Source: 66-474 sp035249175
Lineage (GTDB): Bacteria; Pseudomonadota; Gammaproteobacteria; Xanthomonadales; Rhodanobacteraceae
Direction: 5' to 3'
NCBI GenBank assembly: GCA_035249175.1
Contig: DATFGT010000010.1
Coordinates: 1 to 57,930, forward strand
Length of the DNA stretch: 57,930 bases
Of the stretch, positions 38,860-43,180 are shown in pieces. The stretch's first letter is position 1; each line of letters begins with the position of its first letter. The position numbers and the translations under genes are program-made. The notes below the pieces were generated by a model that was given only the letters and a program-made list of their open reading frames with translations, was not told where the DNA came from and made no database searches.

Positions 38860-40035
38860 ATGAGCGCAATGCTGACGGTGTGGTGGAAGGAAGTGCGCGA
38901 AAACCTGCGCGACAAGCGCACGGTGTTCAGCGCGCTGATCTACGGGCCACTGATCGGGCCGATCATGTTCGTGGTGATCATGAACGTGCTGGTCGGCCAC
39001 GAAATGAAAAAGGCCGAGGGACCGTTGAAGGTGCCGGTGATCGGCGCCGAGCATGCGCCCAACCTGGTCGGCGCGCTCAAGCAATGGGGCCTGGTGCCGG
39101 AGCCGCCGGTTGCCGATCCCGACAAGGCCGTACGCGATCGCGATGCCGATGCGGTGCTGCGCATTCCCGCCGATTACGGCAAGGCGTGGTCGAAAGGCGA
39201 ACCCGCGCAGGTCGAAGTGATTTTCGATGCTTCGCAGCAGAACAGCGGCACGCCGACCAAACGTCTCGAGGGCTTGCTGAAACGCTACAGCCAGGAGCAG
39301 GGCGCGCTGCGCTTGCTGGCGCGCGGACTGTCGCCCAGCATCGCCGCGCCGATCATCGTCAGCGAACGCGATCAATCCACGCCGCAGTCGCGCGCCGGCA
39401 TGGCGTTGAGCTTCCTGCCCTACTTCTTCGTGATCGCGGTGTACATCGGCGGCATGTACCTGGCCATCGACCTGACCGCGGGCGAACGCGAACGGCAATC
39501 GCTGGAACCATTGTTTGCCAACCCGGTGGCGCGCTGGCGGATTCTGGCCGGCAAGTTGGGTGCGATCTGTTCGTTTTCTCTGGCGAGCTTGATATTGACG
39601 GCGGTCGGTTTTTCGATCGCGGGCCAGGTGATGCCGGCCGAGAAACTGGGCATGGTGTTCGACCTGGGACCCGGCTTCATCGCCGACGCGATCCTGCTGG
39701 AATTGCCGTTGATCGCCGTTTTCGCAGTGCTGGAAACCCTGGTGGCGGCGTTCGCCAAGAGCTACCGCGAGGCGCAGACCTATCTCGGCCTGCTGATGAT
39801 CATTCCGATCATCCCATCGATGATGATGGGCTTCCTGCCGGTGAAACCTGCGCACTGGATGTACGGCATCCCGTTGCTCGGCCAACAGATCGGCATCAGC
39901 GACTTGTTGCGCGGCAATCCCGTTTCGGCAGGCGATATCGGTATCGCGCTGGTGTGCGGGTTCGCGCTGGCGCTCGTGATCGGCGTGGGAACCGCACTGG
40001 TCTATCGCAGCGAACGACTGGCGATTTCGGCCTGA
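38860..40035 (+). CDS. natB: ABC-2 type permease, NatB-like
   Basis: 391 residues. One N-terminal membrane helix after MLTVWWKEVRENLRDKRTVF, a ~150-residue extracytoplasmic domain, then five helices including GERERQSLEPLFANPVARWR, diagnostic of NatB/ABC-2 permeases. ATG 38860 has GGAG (38848-38851) upstream. Last gene of the operon, followed by a terminator-like hairpin. Confidence 0.87.
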   Translation: MSAMLTVWWKEVRENLRDKRTVFSALIYGPLIGPIMFVVIMNVLVGHEMKKAEGPLKVPVIGAEHAPNLVGALKQWGLVPEPPVADPDKAVRDRDADAVLRIPADYGKAWSKGEPAQVEVIFDASQQNSGTPTKRLEGLLKRYSQEQGALRLLARGLSPSIAAPIIVSERDQSTPQSRAGMALSFLPYFFVIAVYIGGMYLAIDLTAGERERQSLEPLFANPVARWRILAGKLGAICSFSLASLILTAVGFSIAGQVMPAEKLGMVFDLGPGFIADAILLELPLIAVFAVLETLVAAFAKSYREAQTYLGLLMIIPIIPSMMMGFLPVKPAHWMYGIPLLGQQIGISDLLRGNPVSAGDIGIALVCGFALALVIGVGTALVYRSERLAISA

Positions 40036-40037
40036 AG

Positions 40038-40060
40038 GCGGCGGGCGCTTGCCGCTTTTT
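40038..40060 (+). terminator. Rho-independent terminator after natB
   Basis: GCGGC (40038-40042) and GCCGC (40051-40055) around an 8-base loop, followed by TTTTT. Sits 3-25 bases after the natB stop. The stem is short but GC-only. Confidence 0.5.
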
Positions 40061-40127
40061 CCCGCGGCCACGCACACGGCGGGCGTGTCTCACGGGGCGC
40101 GTGGTGGCCTCGAAATCCAGGCCCCGA

Positions 40128-40135
40128 AAATAAAA
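40128..40135. repeat. left 8-bp target-site duplication of the IS
   Basis: AAATAAAA directly before the left inverted repeat; the same eight bases follow the right inverted repeat at 42606-42613. Eight base pairs is the duplication length of the IS1595 family. Confidence 0.88.
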
Positions 40136-40161
40136 CGGAAGTATGTACCTAGCTAAAGGCT
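40136..40161. repeat. left terminal inverted repeat (IRL)
   Basis: 26 bp beginning CGGAAGTATGTACCTAGCTA, identical to the reverse complement of 42580-42605. Confidence 0.92.
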
Positions 40162-40172
40162 GACGCAGGACA

Positions 40173-40206
40173 CGAAAAAGCCGCAGAGGCTTAACCTCTG
40201 CGGCTT
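40173..40206 (-). terminator. Rho-independent terminator of the tRNA gene
   Basis: Perfect 12-bp stem AAGCCGCAGAGG / CCTCTGCGGCTT (40195-40206 with 40078-type complement at 40178-40189) around a 5-base loop. Read on the minus strand the stem ends in TTTTT (40179-40175). It begins 22 bases beyond the 3' end of the tRNA, on the same strand, so it closes a separate tRNA transcript inside the IS. Confidence 0.8.
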
Positions 40207-40227
40207 AGAGAGTTGCTAGAATGGGAA

Positions 40228-40310
40228 TGCCCTCGGCGGGACTCGAACCCGCAATCCTGCCCGGAGGCGGCTTCCAAAGCCGCTGCGTTTACCAGTTTCG
40301 CCACAAGGGC
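40228..40310 (-). tRNA. class II (leucine-like) tRNA with proline anticodon UGG, no encoded CCA
   Basis: 83 nt. Acceptor GCCCTTG pairs with CGAGGGC (one U-G), discriminator A. The D-arm TGGCGAAACTGGTAAACGCA is nearly that of bacterial tRNA-Leu. Anticodon stem GCGGC/GCCGC encloses the loop TTTGGAA, so the anticodon is TGG (40276-40274), read as UGG for Pro CCA/CCG. A 14-nt variable arm (CTCCGGGCAGGATT) can form its own stem, as in Leu/Ser tRNAs; normal tRNA-Pro is class I. T-arm GCGGG-TTCGAGT-CCCGC is perfect. CCA is not encoded. Position 37 is A, whereas tRNA-Pro has G37. LeuRS does not read the anticodon, so leucylation is plausible; ProRS elements G35, G36 and A73 are also present. It lies inside the IS. 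Confidence 0.9.
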
Positions 40311-40332
40311 ATCGTTCCTTTCGCTTCACCTC

Positions 40333-40380
40333 AGGCCATACCAGCGATCCTTTACAAGGGGACAACCGCCGGTATGGCCT
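40333..40380. repeat. 10-bp inverted repeat upstream of the tRNA
   Basis: AGGCCATACC (40333-40342) and GGTATGGCCT (40371-40380), perfect, 28 bases apart, just upstream of the tRNA on its strand. Could be part of its promoter control or a transposon-internal site. I found no strong -35/-10 for the tRNA; TTGTCC with a downstream GGTATG is the best weak pair. Confidence 0.45.
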
Positions 40381-40527
40381 TCTTGTTCATCGCCCCTTGT
40401 CGCCGGTGATGGGCGATAAGGCGCTCTCGACTCTCCTCATAGCACGTGCTCCTCTTGCCTCGTGACGCACGGTAGCAGGTCTCCGCCTGATGTGGAAGTG
40501 CATCTTTCTGATTGGCTGATAGCGGCG

Positions 40528-40575
40528 CAGATTGCGGATCAATCTGATTAGGAGTAGATTGGGCTGCGTCCAATC
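40528..40575 (+). promoter_or_regulatory. promoter with two 6-7-6 inverted repeats upstream of the passenger CDS
   Basis: -35 TTGCGG (40532-40537), 17-bp spacer, -10 TAGATT (40555-40560). Inverted repeats CAGATT-N7-AATCTG (40528-40546) and GATTGG-N7-CCAATC (40557-40575) overlap the -35 and the -10/start region, as operators would. Confidence 0.45.
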
Positions 40576-40589
40576 ACGGAAGCGCAGCC

Positions 40590-41363
40590 ATGAATGATGA
40601 AGCGTTCCAGAAAACCAAGAAAGATCGGAGCCCGAACTTTCCGTTCATTAACTTGGAAACGGCATTACGGCGTGCCCAGGAGTTCTATGACAAGGAGAAG
40701 CGGTCCGCCGCGCCGCTAAACGTAGCCGCTAAAGACTGGAACTACAGTGTAAGCAGCAGCGGTGCATTGCAGACGGTGGCCGCGCTTAAGTCGTATGGAC
40801 TTATGTCCGACGAGGGATCGGGCGCAACACGCACAGTGCGGCTGACCGAGTTGGCGCTGCGGATTCTATTGGACTTACGCCCGGACTCCATGGAACGCCC
40901 CACGTATATGCGGCAGGCGGCGCTAAATCCGTCAGTTGCTGCAGATGTGTATGCTAAATGGCCGGACGGCCTCCCGTCTGATGCCAACATGCGACATTTT
41001 CTTGTCTTTGACCTCAAGTTTGCAGATCAGGCAGCGCTTAAGGTCGTAAAAATTATTGAAGAAAATGAATCACTTACAGGATCATTTAGTTCCGTGATAG
41101 GCTCTGGAGATGCGGATACAGTATCTGATACATCTGGAGCTAAGAACGTGGAGACAGCGGTGCAGACGCAAAGTCGCGCGCAAAGCATAGCGTCAGGTAT
41201 CCCCCAAGTGCATATGGAGCGCATCGGCGCACCAGACGGGACTTACGTGGAGCTTCGTTTCTCAGAGGCCCCCACGAAAGAGGCATACGATTTCCTTGAG
41301 AAGTACGCGGCCTTTCGAAAGGGCGTGATGCCAGACGCGCCAAAGGCGACGGATGCTGAGTAA
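40590..41363 (+). CDS. unrecognised 257-residue passenger protein of the IS
   Basis: No family recognised. Soluble, no signal or membrane segments. The N-terminal ~100 residues look like a winged helix (AAPLNVAAKDWNYSVSSSGA, then LKSYGLMSDEGSGATRTVRL), which suggests DNA binding. A Ser/Glu/Asp-rich linker (about residues 155-200) leads to a C-terminal domain ending FLEKYAAFRKGVMPDAPKA. Its DNA is clearly less GC-rich than the chromosome around it, a sign of transfer. Two inverted repeats lie in its promoter and a long palindrome in the next promoter, either of which it might bind; that is inference. Confidence 0.75.
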   Translation: MNDEAFQKTKKDRSPNFPFINLETALRRAQEFYDKEKRSAAPLNVAAKDWNYSVSSSGALQTVAALKSYGLMSDEGSGATRTVRLTELALRILLDLRPDSMERPTYMRQAALNPSVAADVYAKWPDGLPSDANMRHFLVFDLKFADQAALKVVKIIEENESLTGSFSSVIGSGDADTVSDTSGAKNVETAVQTQSRAQSIASGIPQVHMERIGAPDGTYVELRFSEAPTKEAYDFLEKYAAFRKGVMPDAPKATDAE

Positions 41364-41364
41364 A

Positions 41365-41399
41365 ATTGTACTTGACTAAATAGTTTAGTCATGTACAAT
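41365..41399 (+). promoter_or_regulatory. transposase promoter embedded in a 35-bp palindrome
   Basis: Arms ATTGTACTTGACTAAA (41365-41380) and TTTAGTCATGTACAAT (41384-41399) pair with a single mismatch around TAG. They contain a near-consensus promoter: -35 TTGACT (41372-41377), 16-bp spacer, -10 TACAAT (41394-41399). Repressor binding here would shut off the transposase. A good AGGGGGA ribosome site follows before ATG 41424. Confidence 0.75.
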
Positions 41400-41423
41400 G
41401 TTAGCCATTGAAGGGGGACGACA

Positions 41424-42386
41424 ATGGCTAAGGTTCAAAATCGCTCGACTAAGAATGATCCCGTGCTAGAGGCGCTTCCTCTGGCGTGTGCCGATGAATC
41501 TGCGGCTGTCGCCTTCATGGAAGCGCAGCGTTGGGGCGAGCATCCAGCCTGCCCGCGCTGTGGCAGCTTGAACGTATACCAGATGCGCGACAGCAAGACC
41601 GGCGAGCGTCAAGCGGATCATCGTTGGCGGTGCCGCGAGAAGCATCCGTCGCAGCAGTTCACCGTTCGCACCGGCACTGTGTTTGAAGACAGCCGTGTTG
41701 AACTTCGCCACTGGTGCTTTGCATTCTGGCGCGCCTCCACGTCGAAGAAGGGCGTGAGCGCATTGGAGCTTCACCGCCAAACGGGTCTTAGCTATAAGAC
41801 CTGCCTGTTCATGCTTCACCGCATCCGCTTTGCGATGGCGGATTCTGCGCCCGGCATGCTGTCGGGGGACGTTGAAGTCGATGAAACGTATGTCGGCGGC
41901 AAGCCGCGCCACAAGGGCGTGAGCAAGCGTGGACGTGGCACCAAGAAGCAATGCGTGTTCGCCATGGTGGAACGCGGTGGCAAGGTCAAGACGCGTCCAG
42001 TTGCGAACGTGACGGCAAAGACGTTGAAGCAGGTGATTCGCGAGAACGTTCACCCGTCTTCGGCGTTGTATACGGATGAAAACTCGGCCTACACTGGCAT
42101 CGGCAGTGAGTTTGCCGGTGGTCATCAGACCACTTGCCACAGCAAGCGCGAATACGTGCGTGGCGATGTTCACAGCAACACGATTGAGGGCTTTTTCTCC
42201 ATCGTGAAGCGCGGCATCAATGGCATCTATCACGCCGTTAGCAAAGAACACCTGCACCGTTACATGAGCGAGTACGAGTTCCGTTACAACAATCGCGAAT
42301 TGGATGATGGCGACCGCACGGCGGCTGCCATCAAAGCATCCGAAGGCAAGCGCCTCATGTACCGCGAACCACGGCAGCAAGCATGA
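41424..42386 (+). CDS. IS1595-family transposase (ISXO2-like)
   Basis: 320 residues. N-terminal zinc ribbon (CPRCGSLNVY, later RWRCREKH), then a helix-turn-helix-like part and the ISXO2-type catalytic domain: DVEVDETYVGG, LYTDENSAYTG and SNTIEGFFSIVKRG, matching the DDE-like IS1595 triad region. No frameshift or stop, so it should be active. Its last codons overlap the start of a 54-residue gene (ATGA). Codon use includes CCA for Pro (for example in EHPACP), the codon the element-borne tRNA would read. Confidence 0.93.
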   Translation: MAKVQNRSTKNDPVLEALPLACADESAAVAFMEAQRWGEHPACPRCGSLNVYQMRDSKTGERQADHRWRCREKHPSQQFTVRTGTVFEDSRVELRHWCFAFWRASTSKKGVSALELHRQTGLSYKTCLFMLHRIRFAMADSAPGMLSGDVEVDETYVGGKPRHKGVSKRGRGTKKQCVFAMVERGGKVKTRPVANVTAKTLKQVIRENVHPSSALYTDENSAYTGIGSEFAGGHQTTCHSKREYVRGDVHSNTIEGFFSIVKRGINGIYHAVSKEHLHRYMSEYEFRYNNRELDDGDRTAAAIKASEGKRLMYREPRQQA

Positions 42387-42547
42387 CCAAGCTGAAAGAA
42401 CCCAAGCGAACCGGCCCGAAGCCGGATATGGTCAAGATCAATGTGCCTTGGGAGAAGGCTGTCGGCGATGCGCTGAAACGCAAGCGACCGCCCGAAGGCT
42501 GGCCGGATCAGCCGAAGCCCAAGCCGAAAAAGAAGAAGCCCGCGTAA
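42383..42547 (+). CDS. 54-residue basic protein coupled to the transposase
   Basis: Starts ATGA-overlapped with the transposase stop. Sequence begins MTKLKEPKRTGPKPDMVKIN, has VPWEKAVGDALKRKRPPEGW in the middle and ends in a Lys/Pro tail. Strongly basic, so nucleic-acid binding or a transposition accessory role is possible. The terminator stem overlaps its last codons. No family recognised. Confidence 0.7.
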   Translation: MTKLKEPKRTGPKPDMVKINVPWEKAVGDALKRKRPPEGWPDQPKPKPKKKKPA

Positions 42548-42563
42548 TGCGGGCTTTCTCTTG
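42536..42563 (+). terminator. Rho-independent terminator of the transposase transcript
   Basis: Perfect stem AAGCCCGC (42536-42543) / GCGGGCTT (42549-42556), loop GTAAT, then TCTCTTG. Ends transcription just before the right inverted repeat. Confidence 0.75.
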
Positions 42564-42579
42564 TGCGTCAAAACGTCCT

Positions 42580-42605
42580 AGCCTTTAGCTAGGTACATAC
42601 TTCCG
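42580..42605. repeat. right terminal inverted repeat (IRR)
   Basis: 26 bp ending GGTACATACTTCCG, the exact reverse complement of 40136-40161. Confidence 0.92.
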
Positions 42606-42613
42606 AAATAAAA
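42606..42613. repeat. right 8-bp target-site duplication of the IS
   Basis: AAATAAAA, identical to 40128-40135. The duplicated bases are the A/T-rich tail of a terminator-like repeat. Confidence 0.88.
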
Positions 42614-42786
42614 TGCCCCGCGAAAGCACGGAGGGAGCTCTCGGCCGCCTCGAGCTGAGCCCGTTGTCGTAGTGGGACAAAAAAATCCAGGGCGGAAAAT
42701 AAAATGCCCCGCGAAAGCATGGAGGGAGCTCTCGGCGGCCTCGAGCTGAGCCCGTTGTCGTAGGGGGACAAAAAAACCAGGGCGGA
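42606..42786. repeat. two tandem ~90-bp terminator-like repeats
   Basis: Unit 1 is 42606-42696 (91 bp), unit 2 is 42697-42786 (90 bp), differing at only a handful of positions. A third, partial unit (42787-about 42826) is the terminator of the sX13-like RNA, and the end of another copy remains left of the IS (around 40115-40135). On the minus strand each unit holds a G/C stem with a C-rich loop (TCCCTCC) and an ATTTTATTT tail. They look like tandem, decaying copies of the small-RNA terminator. Confidence 0.85.
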
Positions 42787-42826
42787 AAATAAAATGCCCC
42801 GAGAGCCAGGGGGGAGCTCTCGGGGC
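42786..42826 (-). terminator. Rho-independent terminator of the sX13-like RNA
   Basis: Perfect 11-bp stem GCCCCGAGAGC (42796-42806 and complement 42816-42826) with a 9-base loop that reads TCCCCCCTG on the minus strand, followed by ATTTTATTTT. Confidence 0.85.
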
Positions 42827-42903
42827 GGGCGAAGCCGAACCTGGGGAGGGGTCCGACTCCGTGGGTTCGCTCAGGGAGGTGAGTGAACCGGGACGCCGTT
42901 GCG
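42787..42903 (-). ncRNA. sX13: sX13-like small regulatory RNA with three C-rich hairpin loops
   Basis: On the minus strand, downstream of polA. Hairpin 1 (42889-42864): GGTTC/GAACC plus CTCA/TGAG, loop CCTCCC. Hairpin 2 (42859-42831): GAGTCGGACC paired with GGTTCGGCTTC with one bulge, loop CCTCCCCA. Hairpin 3 is the terminator, loop TCCCCCCTG. Xanthomonas sX13 is a ~115-nt RNA with C-rich loops that base-pair with G-rich mRNA leaders; from memory it also lies beside polA. The 5' end is estimated from a weak -35 TTGGCA (42937-42932) and -10 TATCGG (42914-42909), so it may shift by several bases. Confidence 0.65.
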
Positions 42904-42954
42904 TGCGTCCGATACGTTAGTGCGGGCTCCCTGCCAAAAGTTCAAATTCCTTTT

Positions 42955-43025
42955 TCCGGTGAATTTAAACTTCGTTCATTCGCCGGATCCAGCCATGACT
43001 TTGGTCATGGTTTGGACGTCCAAAC
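42955..43025. repeat. cluster of three inverted repeats between polA and the sX13-like RNA
   Basis: TCCGGTGAAT (42955-42964) with ATTCGCCGGA (42978-42987), one wobble; CCATGAC-TTTG-GTCATGG (42993-43010); and GTTTGGACGTCCAAAC (43010-43025), a perfect 16-bp palindrome. None has a T-tract on the polA strand. They lie upstream of the small-RNA promoter, so protein-binding sites or processed structure are possible. The rest of the 277 bp between the RNA and polA shows nothing. Confidence 0.55.
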
Positions 43026-43180
43026 AGCGGGGGGTCGAGCAGTGGCCAAGCTGGCTTCAAACCCTTACATGGGCTGCTTTGGTGAGAATCAGGCCACGGA
43101 AGCCCGTTCCGGGTGTGGGTTCCGAGATGTTGCCGCCGCGGGAATGGTCGACCAAGCCGCGTTCATGGACGAACGCAAAG

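Larger units (their letters stand above)
40136..42605 (+). mobile_element. IS1595-family insertion sequence with passenger genes, including a tRNA
   Basis: A 2,470-bp complete element: perfect 26-bp terminal inverted repeats, 8-bp target duplication (AAATAAAA), and an ISXO2/IS1595-type transposase. It is larger than a simple IS because it carries, left to right, a tRNA gene with its own terminator (minus strand), a 257-residue protein of unknown function, the transposase, and a 54-residue basic protein. Passenger genes are known in IS1595 elements; a tRNA gene is not something I recall. Intact ends, duplication and reading frame suggest a recent insertion. Confidence 0.9.

Noticed and set aside
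40228..40310. Selenocysteine or suppressor tRNA, or tRNA-Trp
   Set aside because: The anticodon loop is unambiguous (TTTGGAA, anticodon TGG), the acceptor stem is 7 bp, and neither UCA, CUA nor CCA fits.
42606..42826. CRISPR-like or satellite array
   Set aside because: Only two full ~90-bp units and a partial one, with no spacer-repeat alternation; the structure matches terminator hairpins instead.
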